A DNA stretch of 64,000 nt from Methylobacterium hispanicum (GCF_022179285.1 NZ_BPQO01000023.1:1-64000); one strand, 5' to 3'; positions 1 to 13,994 are shown, numbered from the stretch's first letter. Notes: a model not told the origin generated them from the letters alone. Numbers and translations are program-made.

Positions 1-105
1 CCGGCCGCCTTGATGTCGCGACCGGCCGTCTTGCCTGCGTCGCCTGCCTCATGGCCGCCAACGCCCTCAACAATCCAGCCTGAGGTTTCGTCCTCAAACA
101 GGCTC
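1..105 (+). mobile_element. right end of a probable insertion sequence
   Basis: A short open frame on the plus strand (3-83, 26 codons, stop TGA at 81-83) enters from outside the window and could be the C-terminus of a transposase. It is followed 22 bases later by the sequence that reads GAGCCTGTTTGAGG on the minus strand, ending at about 105. This resembles the outer ends of IS5-family (IS427-like) elements, which commonly begin GAG..TGTTTG. The adjacent TTA (106-108, minus strand) could be the target duplication. The kinase frame next to it stops exactly inside this end, which supports insertion. The family is a guess because only about 100 bases are visible. Confidence 0.5.
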
Positions 106-2628
106 TAAGGTCCGGTGTAGCTGCTCGGCCATGGCGGAGAGCACGCCGTTGAGGTCGACGGGGTGTGCTTCCAGGCGCTGCTTGAGAGAGAAGGCGAGCA
201 GTTGCTCAGTGAGCCTGGCACCGCGCTGCGCGGCCTGCATGGCATTGTGCAGGAGACGCAACGCGCGCTCGTCCGTGACCTTGCGCTCGGCAAGCTCCAA
301 GGAGCCCATCACCGCGGCGAGCAGGTTGTTGAAGTCGTGCGCGACGCCTCCCGTCAGTTGCTCGATGGCGTCCATCTTGCGCGTTTGCACAGCCTGTTCC
401 TGTGCCTCGGCACGGAGGCGCGACAGCTCCAGGTTGGCCCGGACGCGCGCCTGGAGCTCCCGCGCCGAGAACGGCTTCACGAGGTAGTCGTCCGCGCCGG
501 CCTCCAATCCCTCGACGCCGGCCTCGGCGCCCGCGCGGGCGGAGAGCATGATCACCGGCACCGTGCGTAGGGCGGGATCGGCCCGGACTGCCCGGGTCAG
601 CGCGATGCCGTCGAGCACCGGCATCATCACATCGGTGAGCAGCAGGTCCGCCGGCGCCTTGCGCAACGCTTCCAGGGCGGCGGCGCCGTCACCGACCGCG
701 ACCACTTGGTGGTCCCGCCCGAGCAGGCGCTCGGCGTAGGCACGCATGTCGGCGTTGTCATCGGCCAGGACGATGCGGGGCCGACCATCCCCGGAGGGTG
801 CCTCTTCGAGCGAGCCCCGAAGGGATACGACGTTGGACGGCACTTGGGGCAGCCATCGCAAGGCTTCCTCGACGTAACCGCGGGCCTGGCCTTCGTCGGG
901 TGCCGCCCCTGCCTCGACGACCCTGTCAGCGGGCAGGTGGGAGCGCCCGAAGGGAAGGGTCACCGTGAAGGTCGTGCCCTGACCAAGCGTGCTGCGAACC
1001 TCGACGTCCCCGCCGTGGAGGGAGACGAGGTCGCGCACGAGCGCGAGGCCGATCCCCGAGCCCTTGTGCGAGCGGCTGCGGGTGCCCTCGATGCGGTGGA
1101 AGCGGTCAAAGACGTGCGGCAACGCCTCGGCGGGAATTCCGACACCGGTGTCGGCCACCGTCAGGCATACGTCTGCCGGACCCGGCCCGAGCCGGACGTC
1201 GATGCTGCCGTGGAAGGTGAATTTGAAGGCGTTGGACAACAGGTTGAGGACGACCTTCTCCCACATGTCCCGGTCGACGAAGACGGTCTCTGGAAGCGGA
1301 AGGCAGTCGACGCGTAGGGCAAGGCCGCCCCGTTCGACCGCCGAGCGGAAGGTGCTCGCCAAGTCCGCCGTCAGGGCCGCGAGGTCGGCCGGCGCGAAGG
1401 TCGCCTCGACGCGTCCGGCCTCGACGCGCGAGAAGTCGAGCAAGGTGTTGACGAGCCTGAGTAGCCGGAGGGCGTTCCGGTGGGCCACCTCAAGCTCCTT
1501 GCGGCTCCCGGGCGCGATGCCGGGGTCCCGCAAGGCCTCCTCAAGGGGGCCGAGCATCAAGGTCAACGGGGTGCGGAACTCGTGGCTGACGTTGGAGAAG
1601 AACCGCGTCTTGGCGCGGTCAAGTTCGGCCAGGGCCTCGGCGCGTCGCCGCTCCTCCTCGTAGGCGCGCGCATTGCGGAGCGCCGTCGAGACCTGCCCCG
1701 CCACGAGATCGAGGAAGCCCCTGTAGCCTTCGTCGAGCGCGCGGCTCGGGCTCACGCCGAGGATCAGCACGCCCAGCGGCTCCGAGCCGGCCTCGCCCGC
1801 GAGCGGCACGACCAGCGCGTCCTCCACGGGGTCGCCCCACAACCCTCCCGCCATGCCGAGGGTCGTGCCGAGGCCGCCCACCCCTACGGTCTCGCCTGCG
1901 AGCGCCCGCTCAAAGGGCCAGGTCGCCCCTGCCTCCGCCGAGGCCAGGGGATGGGCGGCATCGATTCCGACAGCCGCGCCCTGACGCAGGCTGCCGTCGG
2001 GCTCGCGCAGGAAGACGAGCGCGAAGGGCACGTCGAGCCTCTCGCCGGACAGCGCGCGGGCTACGTCCGCGCAGGTCGCGTCGACGTTACGGGTCTCGCC
2101 CGCGTTGGCCGCCAGGTCGCGCAGCAGGCCGAGCCGACGCTCGCCCACGACCTGGGCGGTGACCTCGCTGCACACCGCCAGCATGCCGACGATGCGGCCG
2201 TCGTCGTCCTCGGCCGGCGCATGAGAGACGCTGAAGTAGGCTTCCTCCCGGTAGCCGGCCCGCTCCATCAAGAGCGGCAGGGCCGCCGTCCAGTTGGCCT
2301 CGCCGGTCTGCATCACGCGGGCGATCATCGGGCCAAGCGTGTCCCAGGACGCCGCCAGCGTGACACGGATGTCGCCGCCGAGCGCGTTGGGGTGCCCGGC
2401 GCCGATGAGCTTGGCGTAGGCGTCGTTGTAGACCTGGGTGAACTCGGGGCCCCACGTCAGGATCATCGGGTACTGCGAGGACAGGAGCGTGCGAACGGTC
2501 GAGCGCAGGCTCTGCGGCCAGGCGGCCACGGGACCAAGAGGCGTCGCCGACCAGTCGAGGCCGCGCGCGAGCGCCCGGACCTCCCCAGTACCCCGGAACA
2601 GCGTGGCCGCGGCTTCAGCAAGGGTCAT
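94..2628 (-). pseudogene. hybrid sensor histidine kinase, 3' end truncated by an IS
   Basis: The open frame gives 844 residues. Visible in order: an N-terminal PAS-like module (about 20-160, shared with the two kinases upstream); a GAF-like region (about 175-320); HisKA with phosphoacceptor H349 in a SHEFRTPL motif; HATPase_c with an N box near 461-470 and G boxes DTGVG and GSGIG; a receiver (about 617-735) with acceptor D666 and K718; then a second HisKA (H764, AHDFNNLL). The ATPase that should follow the second HisKA is absent. The last four residues (LEPV) and the stop lie in the IS-like end, so the native 3' part has been displaced. The first kinase and receiver are complete, so a partly active product is possible. 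The ATG at 2628 starts a good PAS N-terminus. It is the last of three same-strand paralogues. Confidence 0.85.
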
Positions 2629-2731
2629 TGTCCGCTACCCTTCTCCGCGTCGCACCTATCCCTCCATGCCTCGGCCATGGCCGCCACGCGTCCCCGCTCC
2701 CTCAAACCTCGTCGCAGCCGACAGATATGGG

Positions 2732-5670
<2,939 letters not shown>

Positions 5671-5674
<4 letters not shown>

Positions 5675-8086
5675 GGGCCGCCGCGCCCCCCAGTCACGCG
5701 CTGCAGGATGTGCGAGAGCTGCCTGGCCGAGTAGGGCTTGTGCAGGAGCTCGAAGCCGTGGCCGCCCTCCTGCGCCAGCACGTGGCTGTAGCCGGACGCC
5801 AGGACCACCGGAAGGCTCGGGAAGCGGCGCCGGATCTCGCGCGCAAGCTCAACCCCGTTCATGCCCGGCATCACCACGTCCGAGAACACCGCGTCGAACC
5901 CCGCGCCGTCCGGGCCGAGATGCGCCAGGGCCTCTCCGGCGTTCGCCGCCCAGGTCGTCTCGTAGCCGAGGTCCTCCAGGATCTGGGTTGCGAAACGCCC
6001 CACCTCCACGTTGTCCTCGACGACAAGCACGCGCTGGCCCGTGCCGCCGTCCGCGGCGTCGGGCTCCACGGTCCGCAGCTCCTCGCCCCGGGCGGCGTCG
6101 ACCTGCGGCAGGTACAGGGTAAAGGTCGAGCCGCGTCCGGGTGCGCTCGCGACGTCGACGTCACCGCCGGACTGCTTGGCGAAGCCGAACACCTGGCTCA
6201 AGCCCAACCCGGTCCCCTTGCCGACCTCCTTCGTGGTGAAGAACGGCTCGAAGATGCGCCCGACCACGTCGGCCGGGATGCCGGAGCCGGTGTCCGTCAT
6301 GGACACGGCGGCGAAGGGCTCGGGCGCTGGGGCATGTCCGCGGATGGCGGGCTTGCCGACCCCGCAGGCCAGGCGCAGCGTCAAAGTGCCCTCTCCGTCC
6401 ATCGCGTCGCGGGCGTTGACGGACATGTTCACCAGCGCGGTCTCGAACTGGCTGCGGTCGGCGCGCACGAAGCAGGGCGCATCCGGCAATTCGGTGACGA
6501 CCCGGATGCGCGCGCCCGTGACCGTGTCGAGCATCTCGGCCACGCCGCGCAGAACGGCAACGAGGTCGAACGCCTCCGCCTTCAACGCCTGCCGTCGCGC
6601 GAAGGAGAGCAGCTGCCCGGTCAGCTTGGCGGCCCGGTCGACGGTGTCCGAGACCGCGTCGAGGTAGCGGGCCTTGCGGGCCTCGGCCAAGTCGGGCCGG
6701 CGCAGGAAGTCGACCGACGAGCGGATGATGGTCAGCAGGTTGTTGAAGTCGTGCGCCACGCCACCGGTCAATTGCCCGATGGCCTCCAGCTTCTGCGACT
6801 GGCGCAGCGCCTCCTCCGCCTCGTGCAGGGCGACCGCGCGCTCCTTCTCGGCGGTGACAGCGCGTCCGTAGGCGTAGACGATGTCGCCCTCGGTGGCGGT
6901 GTGCCACGAGATCCAGCGCGGCGTCCCGTCCTCGTGCCGGTAGCGGTTCTCGAAGGCGGTGAGGTCGTCGTCCGTGGCGGCGTAGGACAGCGCCGTGCGC
7001 GTCACGACGTCGTCTTCGGGCCAGACGAATTCTTGGAAGCTGCGGCCCACCACCTCCGCTGGGTCGTGGCCCAGGATCGTCCTCCAGGCCGGGTTGACCG
7101 CGCGGAAGACGCCGTCGACGCCGACCACGACGAGCAGGTCGCGCGAGTTGCGCCAGACCCGGTCGCGCTCGGCCGTGCGCTCGGCGATGCGCCGCTCCAG
7201 CGCCTCCTCGCGGGCGTGCTCCTCGGTGACGTCCTGCGCGATGCCGCCCAGATGCCGGAGGCAGCCCTCCGCGTCGCGGATCGGGAAGCCGGTGTCGCGG
7301 ATGTGGCGCACGGCCCCGTCCTCGGGCCGCACGATGCGGTACTCGACCGTGTGTGTCTCGCCGGAAAGCAGGCGCGGCATGGCCGCGAAGGCGCGCGCAC
7401 GGTCGTCAGGGTGCACCAGCGAGGCCCAGCGTCCGAGGTCGCCCATCACCAGCTCGCGCCGGTCGCCCCAGACCCGCTCGTAGGCCGGGCTCAGCCACTC
7501 CAGCCGGCCGCCCGCGGGGTCGGCGATCCAGAGCACCGTCGGCCGAGTTCTCCGCGAAGGAGCGGAAGCACTCCTCGCTCTCGATCAACCCGGCCGCGGC
7601 GCGCACCCGCGCGGTCGTCTCCTGCGCCACGTTGAGGATGCCCGCGGCGCGCCCGTCCGCACCCAGGACCGGGTTGAGGCTGTATGTGAAGAAGACCTCG
7701 TCGGGCGTGCCGTCCCGGTCGAGCACCAGCCGCTGGTCCTGCACCTCCACGGCGCCCTCGCCGGCGAGCACCCGGGCGAACATGGGTTCGAGCTCCTGCC
7801 ATGCCTCCGGGAACACCTCCCGCGCCGGGCGGCCCAGCGCGCCGGGATGCTTGCCTCCGACGAGCGCGCCCCAGGCGTCGTTGTAGAGGATGGCGAGGTC
7901 GGGCCCCCAGTAGAGCGCCATCGGGGCCGCGGCCTGGAGCGCGACGCCCACCAGGGTGGCGAGCGCCGCCGGCCACGCCTCGGCGGGCCCGAGGACGGTG
8001 GCGGACCAGTCGTGCGCCCGCATCCGGGCGGCCATCCCGCCGCCGCCCGGAAACAGGTTCGTTGTTTTCGCCGGCTCGCCGTCCAT
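5671..8086 (-). pseudogene. PAS hybrid histidine kinase broken by a +1 frameshift
   Basis: Two overlapping minus-strand frames together make one kinase. ATG 8086 begins MDGEPAKTTN and encodes the N-terminal PAS module shared with the two downstream kinases, up to ENSAD. The next frame resumes at about 7536 with VLWIADPAGG. The junction reads GAC GGT GCT CTG where GAC GTG CTC TGG would keep the frame, so one extra G lies at about 7540. The rest is intact: PAS/PAC modules, HisKA (AHDFNNLL), HATPase_c (DTGSG, GTGLGL), and a receiver ending at 5671. The stop overlaps the start of the next kinase. Reinitiation at the internal ATG 7536 could still give a 621-residue kinase lacking the N-terminal sensor module. 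Confidence 0.85.
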
Positions 8087-8234
8087 CCCGGGGTTGTCGT
8101 CCCATGCAGTCAGGCCCCTCTTGTGGGAGAGATGCCGCACACGGCACAAGCCCGTTCTCGAATCGTACGCGTCCCTTGCGCGCCCGGCACCAACGGATCC
8201 CCAGCTACCCGCATCGGTCTGCCGCCGGACGGGC

Positions 8235-8884
8235 TTATCGGATGGGTCCCGGCGATGTGCGGGGCTCCAGGCTCCAAGGGGACCGAACCTCGTACACGAT
8301 GCCGTCGTCGTCCCCGTACGGCGTGCCGGACGCCGCGGTCGACGCGATGGCCCGGAGCAAGGCGTCCGCGGGGACCCGGTCGGCCAGCACGAGCACGGGG
8401 CCGACCCCGACCTCGCCGCCGTCGGCGAACGCAAGGCGTCCGGCCACCAGGGCACCGGCCATGTCCGCGAGAAGCTGGCGGTCGGCGGGCCTGAAGGCCG
8501 CCAGCGCCAGGGCATCCTGGTCGTACGCCGTGACGAGGGCGTCGTCCGCCTGGATCGCGCCGTGGAAGGCCTCGCCGTCCCGAAGGTCGCGCAACCGGAT
8601 GCCCCTCTGCTTCGCCCGCCAATCGGTGGCGAAGGGGTCGTTGAGGATCAGCAGGGTCGCGAGCTTGGGGTCGTCGTGCTGGACGAGGACCCATCGGGGC
8701 TTGGCCCTTTCGGGCGGCAGAGGCCGTCCTCGACCGTCGCCGCGTCGTCGGGCACCCCAAGCCAGTCGCGCAGCCCAACGCAATCGCCGACATGCTCGGC
8801 CGCAGCGTCATGCCCGAGCGCCACGCCCCAGGGCGCCTGGTCGAGGCCCAGAAGTACCACGCGGTTGTCGTTCCCGGCCTTCAT
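8235..8884 (-). pseudogene. unknown protein gene with a frameshift
   Basis: I do not recognise this family. ATG 8884 opens MKAGNDNRVVLLGLDQAPWG and runs to EDGL. The reading then has to change frame near 8720-8730 to continue as PPERAKPRWVLVQHDD down to the stop at 8235. The two halves show codon use typical of real genes here, and the joined product would be about 215 residues with no membrane segment or catalytic motif I can name. Either a single-base indel has broken it, or the second half (ATG 8783) is a separate gene. The first reading is preferred because the 5' half has no sensible end of its own. Confidence 0.5.
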
Positions 8885-9105
8885 CGATGCGGCTCCGGGC
8901 ATGCCGCCCCAGCGGGGCCCTGCCGAACAGTGATCGCCCAAGTAGCCTCAAAGGCAAGGCTCGCGGGCGACGGAGCGCGCCGGCTCCGCCGTCCAAGTCA
9001 TCGCCCGCGCGCAGACCGGCCACGTGATCCGCAGCGGCTCGGCCAGCGCTGCCGCAGGCATCTGCGTATACCTGTGTCGCCGGCTCGTCCGCCGTGCGTG
9101 CACGT

Positions 9106-10044
9106 TCATGCCGTGGCGGCAAGGCCCTCAGGAGGTGCAAACGCTAGCAAGCGCGGTTGAACGCATTCGGAGCGCTCCTCGTCTCGGACCGCGGCAAAGG
9201 CACGGGCCACGCGCGAGAACTCCGGCGTGCGGAGGTAACCGTAGGACTTGTGGTGGTTCGCCTCGCCGTTGGGCCGCAGGTAGCCGTTCACGACCCGCCG
9301 GTCGACGATGCTCACGCCGGTGTCGCTCGACCCGTAATCCGCGTCGAGCGCCCCCATGATGGCGACCACGTCCTCGCCGTCGGCAAGGTTGGTCCAGGCC
9401 GAGACGTTGTTCGGCACCCTGATCGCCCCATGCTCGGCCTCGAACTTGAGCTTCACCTTGGCGAGGCCCAATGGAGAGCCGGCCGTGACGAGGTGCTCGA
9501 CCTTCAGGGAGGGATCCTCGCGCTCCAGCAGCCGCAGCGCATCGTAGGCGATCACCGATCCCATCGAGTGCGCCACGAGCAGGATGCGACGGTCGCGGTA
9601 CGCCCGCAGCCTCTCGATGAGCCGGGCCCGCACGTCGCGGGCGAAACCCGCTTCCGAGTGGTAGTGCCAGAGGTCGTCGAAGCGGTGTTCCAGGATGACG
9701 TCGTCCACGAGCGTGACGCCGGTCGCCTCCTCGATGAGGTCGATGCCGGCGTAGACGGGTGCCAGTACATCCTTCGCCGTGACCGACGGTGCGTCCTCGC
9801 CTCCGGGAAGCGGACCGGCTCCGGCGTAGGGACGATACGGCTCGCGATTGTCGTCCTCCGGAAGCGGCGCGTCGTAGCGCAAGTCGGCCCAGTAGACGAA
9901 CTCGAAGAGGAAGTCGGGATCGACCAGCCCTTCGTTGCGGGCCAAGCCTTCCGCGATGGCTGCCTTCCACCACCGCGTCTTCTCGTCGGCCGGCGGTTTG
10001 TTCGCGAGGCCGTGGATGCCGATGACGACGCGACCCGGCTCCAT
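9106..10044 (-). CDS. alpha/beta hydrolase (lipase-like)
   Basis: A 312-residue protein from ATG 10044. The N-terminus has an IGIHGL stretch typical of the oxyanion-hole strand of alpha/beta hydrolases. The nucleophile elbow is AHSMGS with Ser160, followed by helix VIAYDALRLL. There is no signal peptide or membrane segment, so it is probably cytosolic. The open frame extends upstream to 10434 but that part antisenses the photolyase gene and looks like shadow sequence. The substrate is unknown. It lies 122 bases downstream of the photolyase gene on the same strand and could be co-transcribed with it. Confidence 0.75.
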   Translation of the reverse strand: MEPGRVVIGIHGLANKPPADEKTRWWKAAIAEGLARNEGLVDPDFLFEFVYWADLRYDAPLPEDDNREPYRPYAGAGPLPGGEDAPSVTAKDVLAPVYAGIDLIEEATGVTLVDDVILEHRFDDLWHYHSEAGFARDVRARLIERLRAYRDRRILLVAHSMGSVIAYDALRLLEREDPSLKVEHLVTAGSPLGLAKVKLKFEAEHGAIRVPNNVSAWTNLADGEDVVAIMGALDADYGSSDTGVSIVDRRVVNGYLRPNGEANHHKSYGYLRTPEFSRVARAFAAVRDEERSECVQPRLLAFAPPEGLAATA

Positions 10045-10166
10045 GACGGCTGGTGCCTCCTCGTTGTGTCGACGCGGCCCGGAGTGTTGCGACGCGTCCC
10101 GGAGCCGTGCAGTAACGCGGATGCCCAGGAATCCGATGCACGAGGCTCGTTTCCTGGATGATCGGG

Positions 10167-11543
10167 TCAGGAACGCTCCTCGGCGGCGAGGCGCTCGACC
10201 TCGCGCACGTAGCCGTCTGCGTCGAACTTCTTGAGCGTCGCCGCTCCCAGCGAGCGCACGTTCCCGTACACTGGCCGCGGGCCCCAGGGGCGGTCGTGCA
10301 GGCCGAAGAGCCAGGTCACGTTCGTGAACGAGTTCGCGTCGCGACCGTCGATGAAATACTTGTTGTTCAGCCGCAGCGCCGTCTCGAACGCCTCCTCGGG
10401 CGACGCCGACCACTCCAGGATCTTCTTGCCCCAATACATGCGCATGTGGTTGTGCATGTAGCCGGTCTCGCGCATCTCCATCATGGCCGCGTTCCAGTAG
10501 CGGTCGTGCGTCTCCCCGCGCTCGAACTGCTCGGGCGTGTAGAGGTAAGGCCGCGGATCGCCGCGATGCGCATCCAGCGTCTTGCGCGCCCAGGCCGGCG
10601 CGGCCTCGTAGGAATCGTAGTTCGGCTCGTAGTAGATGTGGTTCATCGCGAGCTCGCGCCGGACGATGAGCTCCTCCAGGTACGCCGCCTTGTCGTCCTC
10701 GCCGCCCGTCGCGGCAGCCTGGACCTTGAGCGCGATAGCGACCGGCGAGATCTGGCCGTAGTGCAGGTACGGGCTCATGTGCGAGGCCGCGCCTGCCTCC
10801 GGCCGCCCCCTGATCTGGGCATAGTGGTTGAAGCGGGCGTCCAGGTAGTGGCTCAGCGTCGCCTCGGCCTGCGTGGTGCCGCCCTTGAAGCGTCGCACCG
10901 GCCGCACGCTCTGGTCGGCCTTCAGGCTGGCAACGAGCCTCGGCACGTCCGAGAGGTCGAGCGTGCTCTCGAAGCTGAGATGGTCGGCCCGATGGGCGAC
11001 CGACCGTTCCTCCAGCGGCACGAGGTATTCGGGCAGGAGCCGGCGAATCTTGGGCCGCAGGGTGCGGGCAGCGACCTCGTGCTTGGGCGAGGCGGTCTCG
11101 ACGGGCACCACAACCTCGCCCTCGACCTGCACCACGCGGCAGGGCGCCCGGGCGGCGAAGTCGGCGTAGAAGCGACGCACCGGCTTCAGGTAGTTGCGGT
11201 CGCAGATCACGAGCGCCGCGTCCGCCGCGTAAAGGAGCGCGGTCTCGACCGGCGGCTGCCGGCGCGCGACGTAGGCGATGCCGCGCTTGGCGAGCTCAGG
11301 CCCGACCTCGGCCATGCCCTCCAGCAGGAAGGCCCAGTGGCGGGCGTTCGCCTCGGGAATGCCCTCGGCGAGCCCGTAGCAGACCAGCACCGGCAGCCCG
11401 CGCCCGTTGGCCTCCTCGACGGCGTATTCCAGGGCCGGGTTGAAGCGGGCGCGCTGGGACAGCCCCATCCAGTACAGGACGTAGGAAGCGCCATCCCGCG
11501 CGGGCAGGTCGTTGAGCGGCTTGATGCGGGTTGGCTGGATCAT
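10167..11543 (-). CDS. phr: class II CPD photolyase (deoxyribodipyrimidine photo-lyase)
   Basis: A 458-residue flavoprotein (476 if the upstream ATG 11597 is used) of the length usual for class II photolyases. It uses blue light and reduced FAD to split cyclobutane pyrimidine dimers in DNA. The N-terminal Rossmann part begins with the class II pattern VLYWMGLSQRARFNPALEYA, and the FAD-binding helical part contains YLHYGQISP, ELIVRRELAMNH and the C-terminal FIDGRDANSFTNVTWLFG with GLHDRPWG. These features separate it from class I enzymes and cryptochromes. It lies beside other stress genes, fitting a leaf- or light-exposed lifestyle. Confidence 0.9.
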   Translation of the reverse strand: MIQPTRIKPLNDLPARDGASYVLYWMGLSQRARFNPALEYAVEEANGRGLPVLVCYGLAEGIPEANARHWAFLLEGMAEVGPELAKRGIAYVARRQPPVETALLYAADAALVICDRNYLKPVRRFYADFAARAPCRVVQVEGEVVVPVETASPKHEVAARTLRPKIRRLLPEYLVPLEERSVAHRADHLSFESTLDLSDVPRLVASLKADQSVRPVRRFKGGTTQAEATLSHYLDARFNHYAQIRGRPEAGAASHMSPYLHYGQISPVAIALKVQAAATGGEDDKAAYLEELIVRRELAMNHIYYEPNYDSYEAAPAWARKTLDAHRGDPRPYLYTPEQFERGETHDRYWNAAMMEMRETGYMHNHMRMYWGKKILEWSASPEEAFETALRLNNKYFIDGRDANSFTNVTWLFGLHDRPWGPRPVYGNVRSLGAATLKKFDADGYVREVERLAAEERS

Positions 11544-11739
11544 GCGCGACGGATTCCGTGTCGGCGTGGGCGAATGGCCGGCGGCCTCCTCCCACATAGG
11601 GCGGCTCGACCGAGAACGCGCCGCACGCGCGGCACGCCTCGGTAATCCACAGCGAAGACGAAACAGCGCATGTTGCCCACATGTTCTCGTGCGTTGATGG
11701 GCACGGCCAGGGGTGGTCCTTGTGTGCGTAGGTGGTGGG

Positions 11740-12942
11740 ATGCCTGAGACCGGAAGCTACGGACCTGAGGAACGCGCCGCCGTGCTGGAGCGGCAGCGTA
11801 CGCTGAAGATGGCGAAGTCGGCCCACGCCTACGTCCGCGGCAACACCCTGCAGTTCTACGACTGGCTCGATGGGCTCCCGCGCGGCACCCTGCCGGAGGG
11901 CCTCCGGTCTGGATCTGCGGCGACTGCCATCTCGGCAACCTGGGCCCGCTGGCCGACGCGGAGGGGCGTGTAGACATCCAGATCCGCGACATCGACCAGA
12001 CCGTCGTCGGCAACCCGACCCACGACCTCGTTCGCCTCGGCTTGTCGCTGGCGAGCGCCGCGCGCGGCTCCGACCTGCCCGGCGTGGTCACCGCCCGGAT
12101 GCTGGAGGAGATGGTCCGCGGCTACGCGCAGGGCCTCGCTGGCTTCAAGGCGGACGGGGCGCCGCCCGAGCCGGACGTGGTGCGCACCGTGCGCCGGCGC
12201 GCCCTCGGACGCGAGTGGAAGCACCTCGCCCGCGAGCGTCTGAAGGACGTCGAGCCCTCCATCCCGCTCGGTCGCAAGTTCTGAGCGCTCGACGATGTAG
12301 AGCGGGGCGCCTTGCAAGGCCTGTTCGAGGAGGAGCGGGTGCGCAGCCTCGTACCTGGCGCTGAACCGACGCGGCGGCCAGTCGATGGTCCGCCTGATCG
12401 ACGCGGCGTACTGGATGAAGGGCTGCTCCTCACTCGGGTTCCTGCGCTACGCCGCGCTCGTGCGCATCGAGGACCAGGGCAAGCGGAGGCTCGCGCTCGT
12501 CGACCTCAAGGAGGCCGTCGAGCCCGCCGCACCGGCAACCCCGGGCGCGGAGATGCCCGCCGACCCGGCCGAGCGCGTCGTGGCCGGGGCGCGGGCGCTC
12601 TCGCCGAACCTGGGCGAGCGCATGCTGCCGGTGAGCCTCCTCGGCAAGCCGGTGGTGATGCGCGAGCTCGCGCCCCAGGACCTCAAACTCGACATCGACC
12701 AGTTCAGCCGCGAGGAGGCCGTGCGGGCGGCGCACTACCTCGCCCACGTCGTCGGCAATGCGCACGGCTGGCAGATGGACGAGGCCACCCGTTCGGGCTG
12801 GCGTGACGAGGTCCTGCGAGGCACGGACGGCGGGTCGCAGGCGCCGAGTTGGCTCTGGTCGAGCGTAGTCGAGCTCGCGGGCCGGCACGAGGTCGGCTAC
12901 CTCCAGCACTGTCTCCGCTACGCGACCGCGGAGGCCGCTTGA
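11740..12942 (+). pseudogene. DUF2252 family protein gene with three lesions
   Basis: The three plus-strand frames assemble into one DUF2252 protein (kinase-like fold family of unknown function). ATG 11740 begins MPETGSYGPEERAAVLERQR and runs through AHAYVRGN to PRGTLPEG. A one-base deletion near 11895 moves the reading to VWICGDCHLGNLGPLADAEG. At 12282-12284 a TGA stands where the family has Trp (IPLGRKF-stop-ALDDVERG). Near 12355 a one-base insertion shifts the reading back to LALNRRGGQSMVRLIDAAYW, which runs to the stop at 12942. Three independent lesions argue for true decay rather than one sequencing error. The 3' end overlaps the convergent patatin gene by 25 bases. Confidence 0.85.
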
Positions 12943-13994
12943 GGCGTAGTGGCCTTCGGCGCTACGAGGCCGTCCGGGAGGGTCAGGTAGCCGAACCGGC
13001 CGCCCGCGCGCTTCCCGGGCCCCAGCAGCCCCAGGCCGTGCTCCGCGTCGCGGCGGCCTGCGGCCCAGCGGTCGCGGATGGAAGACGGCGAGAAGTCGAA
13101 GCTCTTGGCCGCGAGCTCGTCCGCGCCGGTCTGGTAGACGAGGTGAAGCAGCGTCACCGCCGGTCCCGCGGGATCGAGCCGCTCCCGCAGCGCGTACTCT
13201 CGCCTCAGCCCCGCAATCGCCCGACGCGGGGGGCTGGCGAAGATGAGGTCGTTGGCGCGCTCCAGAACCGCGTCGAGGGAGGCGGGTCGCGGCGCTCGCA
13301 GGGAGAACAGGTCGGAGGCGATGCAGAGAAGGTCCCGCTCCGGCTCGTTCTCGAAGAGCGGGTCGAGGGGCAGGTTGTTGGTGTAGCCCGCGTCGCATAG
13401 GACCCGGCCATCCACCTCGACGGGCGGAAAGGCGGGCAGGATGGCCGTGCTGGCGAGGATGTGCTCGGGCCGGACCTCCTGGCGTGCGGTATCGAAGTAG
13501 ACCTCCTCGCCGGTCTCGATATCGACGCAGCCCACCGTTAGGCGCGTGCCGCCTCGGTTCAGCCGCTCGAAGTCGATGAGGCGCTCCAGGGTCCGCAGCA
13601 GGGGCTTGTTGTCGAACAGGGCCACGTCATTCGGCACCCATGGGAGGGCCGACCATAGGCCGGGTAACCGGTGGCCGAATATGCTCGGTCGCCCCCAGGC
13701 GAGCGCCAGGAGGGCGTGCAGGCCGTTGTAGACCTGGCGCGGCTTGAGCAGCCCGGTCGGGCTCGGGCCCGTGGCCAGGGTCGCCTCGTCCCAGAACGCC
13801 CGGAGCTTGGCGACCCTGTCCTCGGGGGCGTTGCCCGCGACGATGGCGGCAGTCACCGCGCCGATGGAGGCGCCCACGACCCAATCGGGCCGGAGCCCGT
13901 GGCCGTGCAGCGCCTCGTAGGTCCCGGCATGGTAGGCGCCGACGGCGTTGCCGCCGGCGAAGACCAGGGCCAGGTCGCGTGTGTCGTCCAACAT
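12918..13994 (-). CDS. patatin-like phospholipase
   Basis: A 358-residue protein with the patatin Ser-Asp dyad. The oxyanion glycine loop GGNAVG lies at 14-19, the nucleophile elbow GASIG at 41-45 (Ser43), and the catalytic Asp201 in DAGYTNN. No signal peptide is seen. Family members hydrolyse acyl chains from membrane lipids. It is longer than minimal patatins and has a 3' tail of about 90 residues of unclear role. The gene converges on the DUF2252 pseudogene, and the zinc alcohol dehydrogenase gene starts upstream on the same strand. Confidence 0.85.
   Translation of the reverse strand: MLDDTRDLALVFAGGNAVGAYHAGTYEALHGHGLRPDWVVGASIGAVTAAIVAGNAPEDRVAKLRAFWDEATLATGPSPTGLLKPRQVYNGLHALLALAWGRPSIFGHRLPGLWSALPWVPNDVALFDNKPLLRTLERLIDFERLNRGGTRLTVGCVDIETGEEVYFDTARQEVRPEHILASTAILPAFPPVEVDGRVLCDAGYTNNLPLDPLFENEPERDLLCIASDLFSLRAPRPASLDAVLERANDLIFASPPRRAIAGLRREYALRERLDPAGPAVTLLHLVYQTGADELAAKSFDFSPSSIRDRWAAGRRDAEHGLGLLGPGKRAGGRFGYLTLPDGLVAPKATTPQAASAVA

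Noticed and set aside
5710..7635. 641-codon plus-strand frame over the third kinase
   Set aside because: Shadow of the kinase; the opposite strand has all kinase boxes.
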